Of a DNA stretch of 64,000 nucleotides, positions 36,426-45,283 are shown piece by piece. Position numbers and translations under genes: made by a program. Within the stretch, counting starts at the first letter, position 1, and each line of letters opens with the position of its first letter. The DNA lies in the NCBI RefSeq assembly GCF_017498065.1, contig NZ_JAGDFX010000005.1, forward strand, positions 124,001 through 188,000, in the 5' to 3' direction. The notes below the pieces were generated by a model, which saw only the letters and a list, made by a program, of their open reading frames with translations, did no database searches and had not been told where the DNA came from. The stretch comes from Oceanisphaera pacifica (GTDB lineage Bacteria; Pseudomonadota; Gammaproteobacteria; Enterobacterales; Aeromonadaceae).

Positions 36426-37547
36426 ATGTATTACGTGGACATGCCTAATGCCGACGAAATCGGTACTCTCAACCTGATGCGCTCAGATGCCTGCATCTCA
36501 ATCTACCTACCCACAACGCCGCTTGGTCGCGAGAGCAAGCAGAGCCGAACTCACCTTAACACGCTATTCAAGCAGGCCATTAGCCACCTTGAAAAAACCG
36601 GTTACGATAAACGCCAGCATATTCAAGCTTTGCAAGACCAGTTTGCTGACTTGCTAGCCGATGATGAATTTTGGGAGCATCAAGCCAACAGTTTAGCAAT
36701 TTTAGCGACACCTGAATCATTGCGCACCTACCGTTTAGCAAACAAGCTAACCGATATTGTTGAAGTGTCAGATCGCTTTCATTTAAAGCCGCTACTACGA
36801 GCCATTACCTTTAGTCATAGCGCCCATATTTTAGCGCTATCAGAAAATGCAGTACGGCTAATTGAGTTATCTCCCGATGTGCCTCCTCGTGTGGTTGAGG
36901 TACCTAACTTACCTAGCGATGCGGCAGACGCCACCAATAAGCTGGTTGATAAAGACTTTAAAGGCAGTGGCCATCGCCCTAGCGGGCAGAACCATAAAGC
37001 CTATTTAGCCAACTATGCGCGCAAAGTGAATGCCGCGCTACGCCCAGTATTGATGCACAGCCATCAGCCGTTGTTATTAGCAGCAACCCAACCCTTAGCA
37101 GCACTGTTTCGCTCATTAAGCTCAACCGCGGTGTTGCCCGACATTATTGCCGGCAACCCTGAACACTTAAGCGAAACCCAGTTAGCCACGGCAGCTCGGC
37201 CGCTACTCGATGCACACTACGCGCAAATAATTGCTGACTTTCATCAACTATTTGACTCGCGTACTGGTCAAAGCCGTACCACTACCGATATTTCAAGTGC
37301 GGCTAGGCTGGCTACCTTTGGCGGTATTGAACAGTTATTAGTGGATATTGACGGCGTGATTAATGGTTTTGTTGATGACGAAACCGGTGAAGTGCTGTTT
37401 GATAACGAAAGTGATGCTATGAACTATGGCATTGTTGATGAAATCACTTGCCGTGCGTTACGTACCGGCGCCAAAGTAATGGCAGTACGCAAGCAAGATA
37501 TTCCTGGTGGGCATGATCTCGCGGTAATTGCCCGCTACCCCATCTAA
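36426..37547 (+). CDS. Bacterial archaeo-eukaryotic release factor-like (baeRF) protein
   Basis: A 373-residue soluble protein resembling the bacterial eRF1-like families collectively named baeRF. Landmarks are an N-terminal ISIYLPTTPLGRESKQSR, a middle ANSLAILATPESLRTYRL and HSAHILALSENAVRLIEL (the eRF1 domain 2-like part). The C-terminal GGIEQLLVDIDGVINGFVDD and CRALRTGAKVMAVRKQDI resemble the L7Ae-like domain 3. Such proteins are proposed to act at ribosomes or in RNA quality control; no experiment I know establishes the role of this type. No GGQ motif is visible, so peptide release is not assured. It has its own structured leader and terminator. Confidence 0.68.
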   Translation: MYYVDMPNADEIGTLNLMRSDACISIYLPTTPLGRESKQSRTHLNTLFKQAISHLEKTGYDKRQHIQALQDQFADLLADDEFWEHQANSLAILATPESLRTYRLANKLTDIVEVSDRFHLKPLLRAITFSHSAHILALSENAVRLIELSPDVPPRVVEVPNLPSDAADATNKLVDKDFKGSGHRPSGQNHKAYLANYARKVNAALRPVLMHSHQPLLLAATQPLAALFRSLSSTAVLPDIIAGNPEHLSETQLATAARPLLDAHYAQIIADFHQLFDSRTGQSRTTTDISSAARLATFGGIEQLLVDIDGVINGFVDDETGEVLFDNESDAMNYGIVDEITCRALRTGAKVMAVRKQDIPGGHDLAVIARYPI

Positions 37548-37582
37548 CCGACATTCACTCTCAAGATGCTTTACATATTAGT

Positions 37583-37608
37583 AAGGGCTAGTTTAACTAG
37601 CCCTTTTT
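37583..37608 (+). terminator. Terminator of the baeRF gene
   Basis: AAGGGCTAGTT (37583-37593) and AACTAGCCCTT (37595-37605) form a near-perfect stem followed by T residues. It lies 35 bases after the stop codon. Confidence 0.85.
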
Positions 37609-37751
37609 CTTCTTTATTGTTCGCCTAATGTCTGCATCTAACACTCACTCAACCCTAACGGTGAACTAGCTACCAAGCCTAATCTCCATAAGCAGATCAT
37701 GGATAAGTTTGGTATAACAGAGCATATACCTTTATCAGTGAGTACCCCTTG

Positions 37752-38318
37752 ATGGAACAGCCAAGCACAGACATTTTCAAACGCATGCTAGCCGGTGGCC
37801 TAATTAAAAACGACGATCCGGAGATGAAAAAGGTGTGGGCACACATCGCCAGAACCAGAAAGCTCTCTGTTGATCTCAATAACTCAACCAGTATCAATCA
37901 AAGCCGTGGCCGCTTAAGTGAGATAATTAACAGTCACATTGCGGCCAGCACTATAGTATTGGTGCCCTTTCATAGCAACTTTGGCCAGCACATTACTCTT
38001 GGTCACAATGTGTTTATTAACCACGATTGTAGCTTTTTAGATATGGGCGGCATTACCATTGAAGATAATGTACAAATTGGCCCTAAAGTCAGCTTAATTA
38101 CCGAAGATCATCCGCTTACTCCCTCGCAAAGACGAGACCTTAAACTCAGTGCCATTGTCATTAAAAACAATGCGTGGTTAGGGGCTGCTGCCACCATATT
38201 GCCCGGTGTGACAATCGGAGAAAACGCCGTGGTCGCCGCCGGCGCGGTAGTAACCACCAACGTACCCGCCAACACTGTGGTCGCGGGTGTGCCGGCAAAG
38301 CCCATTAGCACCGTTTAG
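37752..38318 (+). CDS. Hexapeptide-repeat sugar O-acetyltransferase
   Basis: A 188-residue left-handed beta-helix acyltransferase of the maltose/galactoside/NodL acetyltransferase class. The N-terminal MEQPSTDIFKRMLAGGLIKN and helical linker precede hexad repeats (LGHNVFINHDCSFLD, IEDNVQIGPKVSLIT) and the catalytic-histidine region TEDHPLTPSQR. LGAAATILPGVTIGENAVVA, then AAGAVVTTNVP and VAGVPAKPI close the helix. ATG 37752 is preferred to the adjacent TTG. It probably transfers acetyl from acetyl-CoA to a sugar or similar hydroxyl; the acceptor is unknown. It ends three bases from the convergent beta-CASP gene. Confidence 0.88.
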   Translation: MEQPSTDIFKRMLAGGLIKNDDPEMKKVWAHIARTRKLSVDLNNSTSINQSRGRLSEIINSHIAASTIVLVPFHSNFGQHITLGHNVFINHDCSFLDMGGITIEDNVQIGPKVSLITEDHPLTPSQRRDLKLSAIVIKNNAWLGAAATILPGVTIGENAVVAAGAVVTTNVPANTVVAGVPAKPISTV

Positions 38319-38321
38319 CTA

Positions 38322-39743
38322 TCACCCTGCATCTTCAATCAGGGGGATCACCACCTCAACATCGGGTAAAAGCGCGGTGAGTTTTGCTTTTAATGCCAGC
38401 TTGGCCTCAAGATCGCCGTGTACTAAACGAATTTGCTGAGGAGCGGGGCTAATGGCTTGGGCAAACTGGAGTAAATCACTTTGATCGCCATGGGCCGAAT
38501 AGCCCTCAATGTTGTGGATCAATGCATTAATGGCTATGCGCTCACCGTCTAACTCAACCCAAGCATAGTCATCTTTGCCATCAGTTAATAGCTCCACCCC
38601 ATCAAAACGGGGGCCGTTTTCAACGATCACCCGCCCTGGTGTGTCTTCTGCCTGAAAACCGACAAATAAAATATGATGGCGAGCATCGGGCAGCAATTCT
38701 TTTAAGTAATTGACCACCCGCCCCCCTGCACACATGCCAGAGCCGGCAATAACCACCGCCGGTTTATCTGATTTCAGCACATTTTCAAGACAAAGTAGGT
38801 GATCTTCATGGCCATCAATCACGGTTAACTGAGGAAATATCAGCGGATGACGACCTTGTTTGAGCAAGTCTTGCGCATCTTGGTTCCAGTGGTATTTTAA
38901 ATCACCGTATAGGCGGGTTATGTTAGCCGCCAGCGGCGAGTCCACAATAATCTCAAGTTCATGCCATGGCAGGTGCTCGGCTACTTTATCTTGCCCAAAG
39001 TCGTGAATAATGCTTTCTAATTCATACAATAAGTCTTGGGTGCGCCCTAAACTAAAGGCCGGAATTAACACTAAACCTTGATCAACAAAGCTCTGCTCTA
39101 TTTCTGACTTTAAGCGCAACCGCCTATCAACTCGGCTGGGGTGCTCCCGATCGCCATAGGTGCTTTCTAATATCAATACATCACAAGGGCTGGGTGGGGT
39201 TGTATTAACGATCAGCGGAGAGTCTTCGGCACCTAGGTCACCGCTAAAGATAACGCGCTTACCCGCGGCGTCGCACTCCACATAGGCCGAGCCTAAAATA
39301 TGCCCCGCCTGCTGAAATCTAAATTTAATCTCGGTGCCCAGTAAGGCTTGCCACTGATCAAACGGCAGCGGGCGAATTTGGCGCTGCATTTGTTTAAGTA
39401 CTTGCTTTGCCACCGACTTACTGTGCTTGGCACTAAACTTAAGCGCGTCTTCTAACATGGCCGGCAATAAGATGGCAGAAGGCTCGGTGCAAAAAATAGG
39501 CCCTGTAAAGCCGGCCAGCAATAAATAGGGAATGCGCCCCACGTGGTCTACATGCACATGGGTCACCACCAAGGCGCGAATATGCGCTATTTCAAAGTCG
39601 ATATCTAAGTCTTCGCGAAAATCTGTCCCCTGAAACAAGCCACAATCAATGAGTATGCCAGCGTCCCCTACCCGTACTTCGTGACACGAGCCTGTCACCC
39701 CCAGTACGGCACCATGGTGTTTAATATCAACAGTATGACTCAT
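38322..39743 (-). CDS. Beta-CASP metallo-beta-lactamase-fold nuclease (RNA-processing type)
   Basis: A 473-residue protein with metallo-beta-lactamase motifs THVHVDHVGRIP (HxHxDH), AGHILGSAYVE and FSGDLGAEDSP. Beta-CASP motifs are also present: ILESTYGDREH, VIAGSGMCAGGRVVNYL and GYSAHGDQSDLL. This set matches the CPSF73/YSH1-like bacterial exonuclease group, which cuts or degrades RNA with zinc. The size and lack of a KH domain suggest the compact bacterial form. Cellular targets are unknown. It is transcribed alone, with a possible promoter in 39744-39867. Confidence 0.88.
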   Translation of the reverse strand: MSHTVDIKHHGAVLGVTGSCHEVRVGDAGILIDCGLFQGTDFREDLDIDFEIAHIRALVVTHVHVDHVGRIPYLLLAGFTGPIFCTEPSAILLPAMLEDALKFSAKHSKSVAKQVLKQMQRQIRPLPFDQWQALLGTEIKFRFQQAGHILGSAYVECDAAGKRVIFSGDLGAEDSPLIVNTTPPSPCDVLILESTYGDREHPSRVDRRLRLKSEIEQSFVDQGLVLIPAFSLGRTQDLLYELESIIHDFGQDKVAEHLPWHELEIIVDSPLAANITRLYGDLKYHWNQDAQDLLKQGRHPLIFPQLTVIDGHEDHLLCLENVLKSDKPAVVIAGSGMCAGGRVVNYLKELLPDARHHILFVGFQAEDTPGRVIVENGPRFDGVELLTDGKDDYAWVELDGERIAINALIHNIEGYSAHGDQSDLLQFAQAISPAPQQIRLVHGDLEAKLALKAKLTALLPDVEVVIPLIEDAG

Positions 39744-39867
39744 GATCAGGCCCTCATATTAGCAAGCACATCGCAAGCTCAAGCTTATCAAGAATAAAGC
39801 AACATTAACGTTGCAAGCATAACAGATATACAAAATAGTCTTGGCAGCGCACAAGCCACATAACAAA

Positions 39868-39899
39868 AAGCAGCGATAAGGTTATCCTTATCGCTGCTT
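39868..39899 (-). terminator. Terminator of the nap operon
   Basis: AAGCAGCGATAAGG (39868-39881) and CCTTATCGCTGCTT (39886-39899) form a perfect 14-bp stem with a 4-base loop. On the minus strand it runs into CTTTTTGT. It follows the last small gene of the nap operon by 31 bases. Confidence 0.9.
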
Positions 39900-39930
39900 G
39901 CTTGCATATTGCGCTAACTTCAGCGCTTAA

Positions 39931-40068
39931 TTAATCAATCTGCTTGTCTTTGGTCACCGACAATATACCAATACACACCACAGCGACCCCAAGAAAGCCC
40001 GCTAAAATAATCACAGGCATCGCCATATAACCCAACACATGCCAAATAACATACTCTAATGTGCTCAT
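39931..40068 (-). CDS. 45-residue single-pass membrane protein at the end of the nap operon (TIGR02808-like)
   Basis: A short reading frame of 45 codons begins with ATG at 40068, preceded by AAGGAGAG at ideal distance, and ends with TAA at 39931. The protein starts MSTLEYVIWHVLGYMAMPVI, continues as one hydrophobic helix (about residues 10-37) and ends in a charged tail (TKDKQID). I recognise it as the TIGR02808 short-protein type that follows nap genes in Vibrio, Shewanella and Aeromonas relatives; that identification is from memory. It lies 21 bases after napC and before the operon terminator. It may help assemble or stabilise the NapC-NapAB electron path, but no function is known. It is not similar to NapE. 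Confidence 0.75.
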   Translation of the reverse strand: MSTLEYVIWHVLGYMAMPVIILAGFLGVAVVCIGILSVTKDKQID

Positions 40069-40089
40069 TGTGCTCTCCTTATCTGCGCC

Positions 40090-40668
40090 TTAGTGCCAAC
40101 CTTCAATATTGCTCATATCGGGTAGCTTATGGGCAATGCCTTTATGGCAGTCAACGCAAGTTTTATCACCCGAGGCAAGCGCAGTAGAATGTAAACGCAC
40201 AGCCCTTGGCCCTTGTTCTGAGAAGTCCATATAGTCAAATTGATGACAATTACGACACTCTTGTGAGTTGTTTTCCTTCATGCGCTGCCATTCTCGATGC
40301 GCTAAATGCCCACGGCGAGCCTTAAACTTCTCTTCGGTATCAATGGTTCCTAAAAAGTGAAACACCAGCTCTTTTGATGCTTGCACCTTGCGCACAATTT
40401 TATCGGTCCAATCATGAGGCACATGACAGTCCGAGCAAATAGCGCGCACCCCGGAGCGGTTGGCATAGTGAATGGTTTCGCGAATTTCTTTAACTATGGG
40501 CTCATGACAGCTAGAACAAAAGGCTTCGGTATTGGTCGCCTCCATGCCAGTGTTAAATGCCCCCCAAAACAATAAGCCTCCCAAAAAACCCATTAATAAC
40601 ACTAGGCCTGCGGCGGCTTTACTGGGTCTGGATAAGCGTTGCCAAAATCTTTTTAATAGTTTAATCAT
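40090..40668 (-). CDS. napC: Tetraheme c-type cytochrome NapC, quinol dehydrogenase
   Basis: Takes electrons from quinol and passes them to periplasmic NapAB. It has 192 residues. A single N-terminal membrane anchor (about 18-37, AAAGLVLLMGFLGGLLFWG) precedes a periplasmic domain with four CxxCH heme sites: CSSCH (51-55), CSDCH (78-82), CRNCH (139-143) and CVDCH (172-176). All belong to the NapC/NirT family pattern. It lies 35 bases after napB. With no napGH in view, NapC is the only quinol link for nitrate reduction here. Confidence 0.95.
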   Translation of the reverse strand: MIKLLKRFWQRLSRPSKAAAGLVLLMGFLGGLLFWGAFNTGMEATNTEAFCSSCHEPIVKEIRETIHYANRSGVRAICSDCHVPHDWTDKIVRKVQASKELVFHFLGTIDTEEKFKARRGHLAHREWQRMKENNSQECRNCHQFDYMDFSEQGPRAVRLHSTALASGDKTCVDCHKGIAHKLPDMSNIEGWH

Positions 40669-40703
40669 CTTGCATACTCTTTAGTTGCATGGGCAATCAC
40701 CCA

Positions 40704-41180
40704 TTATCGTAACGAGTCGACGCTCAAAAAGCGGTTTTCAACCAAAGGCTTAGCGTCGGCTTGGGGCACATGACACTGCAAGCAAAAGTAACGACGCGGC
40801 GACACATCAGATAACACCTGATCTTGGCGATTAACATAATGGGTAACACTAATTTTGGTGGCGCCCATTTCTTTGGCATTCTTCCAACTATGACAAGACA
40901 AGCACTTATTCGCATTTAACGACACTTCATAATTACGAATGGTATGAGGCACCAAAGGTGGCTGATACACATAGCTACTTTCTAAATAGTGATCCCGCGG
41001 AAAGCGCTTAAAGCTGTCTGCCGCGCGTGTAGCTTCAAGCTCACTCAAGCCCCGTAACGACGCCACGCCACCAATACCCGCAGGGTTAGTCTGCACTCCC
41101 TCTTCTGCTGTCGCCAGTGAGGCGGCACCCAACAGCGCGTGACTAACCAAAAGTAATGCCATTATTATTTTTTTCATCAT
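40704..41180 (-). CDS. napB: Periplasmic nitrate reductase diheme cytochrome subunit NapB
   Basis: A 158-residue secreted diheme cytochrome c that receives electrons from NapC and gives them to NapA. An N-terminal Sec signal peptide (MMKKIIMALLLVSHALLGAA, cleavage probably near TAEE, about residue 25) precedes heme motifs CLSCH (93-97) and CLQCH (133-137). The ligands fit the family (HYLESSYVYQPPLVPHTI supplies distal histidines). Two adjacent ATGs follow CGGAGC; 41180 is used here. The open frame continues to 41207 without support. It follows napA by about 76 bases. Confidence 0.95.
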   Translation of the reverse strand: MMKKIIMALLLVSHALLGAASLATAEEGVQTNPAGIGGVASLRGLSELEATRAADSFKRFPRDHYLESSYVYQPPLVPHTIRNYEVSLNANKCLSCHSWKNAKEMGATKISVTHYVNRQDQVLSDVSPRRYFCLQCHVPQADAKPLVENRFLSVDSLR

Positions 41181-41256
41181 TTGCTCCGGTTCTGTTGCGG
41201 CCAACACCTTGCATTCTTAGTGTTGGCCTTAGCCCTAATCCAGTTGGTTTGCTGCG

Positions 41257-43749
41257 CTATACGCTCGCTAACTTGGTTATTTTTACCGGACATTTTTTAT
41301 AGTCAGTTTGTTTAGATAGCGGATCTGTAGCATCCAAAATCAACTTATTGACTAAAATGCGGGCATCAAAGAAAGGCACAAACACCAAGCCTTTGGGTGG
41401 CCGGTTACGACCACGGGTTTCTACCCGCACGCGAATTTCACCCCGTGGCGATTCAATTAATACTTCGTCTCCACGGCGTAAATTACGTGATATCGCATCA
41501 TCAGGGTGGATGTAGCAATGCGCATCAGGCACCGCCTTATAAAGCTCAGGCACGCGACGGGTCATGGTGCCGGTGTGCCAGTGCTCAAGCACACGACCGG
41601 TACAAAGCCACATATCGTACTCGTCATTCGGCACTTCGGGGGGCGCTTCATAAGGCGCTGAAATAATTAGGGCTTTACCATCGGGCTGACCGTAAAAATC
41701 ACGGCCCTCGCGCTTAGCATAAGGGTCATACTCAGGATTAAAGCGCCATAAGGTTTCTTTACCGTCAACCACAGGCCAACGTAAGCCACGCACCTGATGA
41801 TAAGTATCATAGGGGGCTAAATCGTGGCCATGGCCGCGGCCAAACTCGGCATATTCTTCAAACAAGCCTTTTTGTACGTAAAAACCAGCAGCCTTGGCAT
41901 CGTCATTTAGCGCTTGCGCTTCAGATAGCGGGTATTTATCTACCTTGCCATTGGCAAATAAAATGTCATATAGGGTTTTGCCACGTAATTCTGGCGCTTG
42001 GCTCATCAAGTCTTCACCCCACACTTCTTCAATATTAAAGCGCTTAGCGAATTCCATAATTTGCCATAAATCAGATTTGGCTCCCTCTACCGGCGACACC
42101 TGTTGATACCAAACTTGGGTCCGACGCTCGGCATTACCATAGCCCCCCTCTTTTTCAACCCACATGGCGGTGGGCAAAATTAAGTCTGAGGCTTGAGCGG
42201 TCACGGTTGGGTATGGGTCTGAGCAAACCACAAAATTATCGGGATGACGATAACCCGGTAAACGCTCGGTATTAATATTGGGGCCCGCCTGCATATTGTT
42301 ATTACACATCACCCAATAGGCATTCAGCACACCGTCTTTTAACATGCGGTCTTGCTGCACCGCATGAAAACCCGGTTTAGCCGGAATGGTGCCAGCGGGG
42401 AGCTGCCAAATCTTTTCTGCTGTTTTACGGTGCTCAGGGTTAGCCACCACCAAATCGGCAGGTAAACGATGCGAAAAAGTGCCCACTTCTCGGGCGGTAC
42501 CACACGCAGAAGGCTGACCGGTCAGCGAAAAGGGGCTATTGCCGGGCTCAGAAATTTTACCGGTTAATAAATGCAGGTTATACACCAAACTTTGCATCCA
42601 GACCCCACGGGTATGCTGGTTCATGCCCATGGTCCACAACGACATCACCTTGGTATTGGGATCGGCATATTGCTTGGCGAGCGCAATTAAGTCTTCGGGT
42701 AATACCCCCGACATTTCAGCAGCTTTTTCTACCGTATAAGGCGCCACTGAGGCTTTGTATTCCTCAAATGAAATATCAGACATAGCGCCTGAGTTGGGGT
42801 TTTCAGCCTTAACCTGTAAGGGATCGTCATCACGCAACCCATAGCCAATATCGGTCGTGGCCTGTTTAAAGTGGGTGTGCTGGGTAACAAAGTCCCAGTT
42901 TACCGCCTCGTTTTCAATAATGTAGTTAGCAATAAAGTTGGCAATGGCTAAGTCTGACTGCGGATGAAAGATCATGCCCTTATCTGCTAGCTCAAAGCTA
43001 CGGTGATAATAGGTTGAGAGCACATTCACCTTTACATGCTCATGGCTCAAGCGACGATCGGTAATGCGCGTCCACAACACTGGGTGCATCTCCGCCATAT
43101 TGGAGCCCCACAGCACAAAGGAGTCGGCATGTTCAAAATCGTCGTAACAGCCCATAGGCTCATCAATACCAAAGGTGCGCATAAAGCCCACCACGGCAGA
43201 GGCCATACAATGGCGGGCGTTAGGGTCAATATTATTAGAGCGAAAGCCCGCTTTCATCAGTTTAGATGCAGCATAGCCTTCCATAATGGTCCACTGACCA
43301 GAGCCGAACATACCAACGCTGGTGGGGCCTTTTTCTTTTAGTGCTTTTTTAAACTTCTCTGCCATGACATCAAAGGCGGTGTCCCATGACACAGGCGCAA
43401 AGTCGCCGTCTTTATCATATTGACCATTTTTCATGCGCAGCAAAGGCGTGGTTAACCTGTCTTTGCCATACATAATTTTCGATAAAAAGTAGCCCTTAAT
43501 GCAGTTAAGCCCTTTATTTACCGGCGCTTCTGGATCACCTTGGGTGGCCACCACACGACCTTTTTGGGTGCCCACCAGCACAGAACACCCGGTACCACAA
43601 AAGCGACACGGCGCTTTATCCCACTTAATGGCAGTTTCATCGGAGCTAACAATTAAATTGGTCGCTGAAGCGGGTAAGGTTATGCCCGCCACGGCCGCCG
43701 CAGAGGCGGCCGCATTGGCTTTTACAAATGCACGTCTTGTTATCTTCAT
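41257..43749 (-). CDS. napA: Periplasmic nitrate reductase catalytic subunit NapA
   Basis: Molybdenum bis-MGD enzyme reducing nitrate to nitrite in the periplasm. It has 830 residues (E. coli 828). A twin-arginine signal (TRRAFVK, 4-10) is followed by an alanine-rich stretch ending ASA (29). The [4Fe-4S] cysteines are Cys48, 51, 55 and 83 ([14 protein letters not shown] and GLNCIKGYF). The Mo-ligand cysteine lies in [20 protein letters not shown]. The C-terminal molybdopterin domain includes [20 protein letters not shown]. It begins 17 bases after napD, its dedicated TAT chaperone. Confidence 0.97.
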   Translation of the reverse strand: MKITRRAFVKANAAASAAAVAGITLPASATNLIVSSDETAIKWDKAPCRFCGTGCSVLVGTQKGRVVATQGDPEAPVNKGLNCIKGYFLSKIMYGKDRLTTPLLRMKNGQYDKDGDFAPVSWDTAFDVMAEKFKKALKEKGPTSVGMFGSGQWTIMEGYAASKLMKAGFRSNNIDPNARHCMASAVVGFMRTFGIDEPMGCYDDFEHADSFVLWGSNMAEMHPVLWTRITDRRLSHEHVKVNVLSTYYHRSFELADKGMIFHPQSDLAIANFIANYIIENEAVNWDFVTQHTHFKQATTDIGYGLRDDDPLQVKAENPNSGAMSDISFEEYKASVAPYTVEKAAEMSGVLPEDLIALAKQYADPNTKVMSLWTMGMNQHTRGVWMQSLVYNLHLLTGKISEPGNSPFSLTGQPSACGTAREVGTFSHRLPADLVVANPEHRKTAEKIWQLPAGTIPAKPGFHAVQQDRMLKDGVLNAYWVMCNNNMQAGPNINTERLPGYRHPDNFVVCSDPYPTVTAQASDLILPTAMWVEKEGGYGNAERRTQVWYQQVSPVEGAKSDLWQIMEFAKRFNIEEVWGEDLMSQAPELRGKTLYDILFANGKVDKYPLSEAQALNDDAKAAGFYVQKGLFEEYAEFGRGHGHDLAPYDTYHQVRGLRWPVVDGKETLWRFNPEYDPYAKREGRDFYGQPDGKALIISAPYEAPPEVPNDEYDMWLCTGRVLEHWHTGTMTRRVPELYKAVPDAHCYIHPDDAISRNLRRGDEVLIESPRGEIRVRVETRGRNRPPKGLVFVPFFDARILVNKLILDATDPLSKQTDYKKCPVKITKLASV

Positions 43750-43766
43750 ACAGATTGCCCTCAGAG

Positions 43767-44117
43767 TTAGCGTTCAGCATTTTTTAGTATTATGTGTTCG
43801 GGGCAGGCGGTGGCCGCTTTGCGCTCATCGGCATTTTTTACCGCAAGCTCCCCGATTAATTCATCATCTTGTTCGTATTCAATTTGGTGAAACACCAAGG
43901 CCACACTCAACACATGGTCAAGTCGATTAATGGCTTCAATGGTGTCGGTTATATAGCCTTGGTTTTGGGTTTCTATGACCACCACCAGCTTACCTGCCGC
44001 ACTTTCACCGTATATTTCAGCGCCAGCAAAAGACGTAATCTGCTGCTTAATGATCGCTAAATGTTCAGGCACGGCATGCACCACTAGGCTAGAAATATGA
44101 ACTTCATTCAGTGACAT
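43767..44117 (-). CDS. napD: NapA maturation chaperone NapD
   Basis: A 116-residue cytoplasmic chaperone that binds the twin-arginine signal of NapA and delays export until the cofactor is in place. ATG 44117 gives [20 protein letters not shown], the family start (ferredoxin-like fold), and [15 protein letters not shown] is the second landmark. The C-terminal 30 residues are charged and longer than in E. coli NapD (87 residues). It overlaps the end of napF by 14 bases. Confidence 0.92.
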   Translation of the reverse strand: MSLNEVHISSLVVHAVPEHLAIIKQQITSFAGAEIYGESAAGKLVVVIETQNQGYITDTIEAINRLDHVLSVALVFHQIEYEQDDELIGELAVKNADERKAATACPEHIILKNAER

Positions 44118-44616
44118 TAGCACCCTCTTGTTCAGAATATGTGACGACAATGGCGGAGGTGGGGCAGACTGAGACACAGGCACCACAACCGGTGCAGCTG
44201 GATAAGTCTATGTGAGGTTGCGCCACCTTACCCACCGCCAATTTAAAGCGAATAGCAAAGGGCTCACAGCTATCACCACAACTGCGACAATCTACGTTTT
44301 GATAGGCCAAACAACTGTCTTTAATTATGGCTTTTGTCTGCCACGCGGGCTCGCTTTGGGGTAAAAATAATGGTTCAGGGCAGGCTTGGGCGCATTGATA
44401 GCAAAAAGTACATTCATCAATATGAAAGTCGACCCGCGGAAAACCGCCATCACCGGGGCGAATAATTTGCGTTGGACACTGCTTAATACAGTCACCACAC
44501 TGGGTACATAAATCGGTAAAGTGCGCCTCTTTTAACCAAGGCAATGCGGGTTTATCTAGGGTGTCTCGCCGCGTAAAAAACTGGCGTCGTGAAAGATTAA
44601 CTTGAGAGTCTGACAT
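44104..44616 (-). CDS. napF: Ferredoxin-type protein NapF
   Basis: Cytoplasmic iron-sulfur protein thought to help mature NapA. It has 170 residues with four cysteine clusters: CTQCGDCIKQCP, CTFCYQCAQACP, CRSCGDSC and CTGCGACVSVCP. The third is less regular, with a preceding CLAYQNVD. The N terminus is SRRQFFTRR. ATG 44616 follows AAGGAATG; a GTG eight codons upstream is possible but has no ribosome site. First gene of napFDABC, downstream of an FNR-type promoter. Confidence 0.93.
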   Translation of the reverse strand: MSDSQVNLSRRQFFTRRDTLDKPALPWLKEAHFTDLCTQCGDCIKQCPTQIIRPGDGGFPRVDFHIDECTFCYQCAQACPEPLFLPQSEPAWQTKAIIKDSCLAYQNVDCRSCGDSCEPFAIRFKLAVGKVAQPHIDLSSCTGCGACVSVCPTSAIVVTYSEQEGANVTE

Positions 44617-44696
44617 CACTGCATTCCTTGTCGAAGACACTTATCCCTGTCAGATAAAAATCTTTGATATTCAAGCCTTAGTAAACTGGTATTTAG

Positions 44697-44765
44697 TTTA
44701 CTTATAATAAGGCTCATTGAATAGGTTTTAAGTAATGATTGACGAATAACCTTGATATAAATCAA
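44697..44765 (-). promoter_or_regulatory. FNR-dependent nap promoter with possible NarP/NarL site
   Basis: TTGATATAAATCAA at 44752-44765 is a perfect FNR box. On the minus strand TATTAT (44709-44704, 5/6 to TATAAT) would give a start near 44697, placing the box at about -61.5, a class I position. Between them TATTCGT-CA-ATCATTA (44748-44733) matches the NarL/NarP 7-2-7 pattern at 10 of 14 bases with centre near -43.5. The E. coli napF promoter has FNR and NarP sites at comparable distances. The FNR box is clear; the other elements are tentative. Confidence 0.65.
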
Positions 44766-44881
44766 GGTTTGATATGAGCTTGAATAGATTTTATTGAAAA
44801 TAAGTCGACCCATGTTGTGCGCAAAGGTCGACCCTAAAAAAGAATAACGCGTAAATTATAAGGTGATCTTCTTTACGCCCA

Positions 44882-45283
44882 CTATTTACGATGCAAAGAG
44901 ATCAATAACTCGGCTTCGGCTCTGGGCATTTCACATTCAGCCATAATTTCATCTATACCCGCGCCTAATTGCACCATGCGAGTGGCGCGGCTATAGAGTC
45001 GACCTTGGGGATCTTTCAGCGCCAGCTCTTGCTGTTGCTCGGTCAATTTATCGTGCTTGCGATATAATTCACCCACTTTATTACCCATGCCAATGTTGGC
45101 CGCCTGCAACTCATCAATTTGCTTGCGATAACTGTCACGGGTGCGCGTTAGCTCTCGCATAAGCCGGCTCATGGCCTCAAGCTTACGTTGGCTTTGGCGC
45201 CACATAGACCAGGCTACAAATAAGGATACACTCCCGACTAATAGCGCGACACAGGCTAAAATAAAAGCAGGCTCAAACCACAT
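44882..45283 (-). CDS. DUF2802 protein at the end of the che operon
   Basis: A 133-residue protein with one N-terminal membrane helix (FILACVALLVGSVSLFVAW, about 7-25), a coiled coil rich in Arg, Glu and Gln (about 27-85), and a small C-terminal domain (YSRATRMVQLGAGIDEIMAE, CEMPRAEAELLISLHRK) that looks like a helix-turn-helix fold. It belongs to DUF2802, found just after cheW in polar-flagellate gammaproteobacteria. Its role in chemotaxis is unknown; a membrane-tethered scaffold is one guess. Its start overlaps the cheW stop by one base. Confidence 0.82.
   Translation of the reverse strand: MWFEPAFILACVALLVGSVSLFVAWSMWRQSQRKLEAMSRLMRELTRTRDSYRKQIDELQAANIGMGNKVGELYRKHDKLTEQQQELALKDPQGRLYSRATRMVQLGAGIDEIMAECEMPRAEAELLISLHRK

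Noticed and set aside
39931-40068. Small nap-linked protein as NapE
   Set aside because: NapE proteins are longer with a basic N terminus and a different helix sequence; this one starts MSTLEYVIWHVLGY and fits the TIGR02808-type short protein better.
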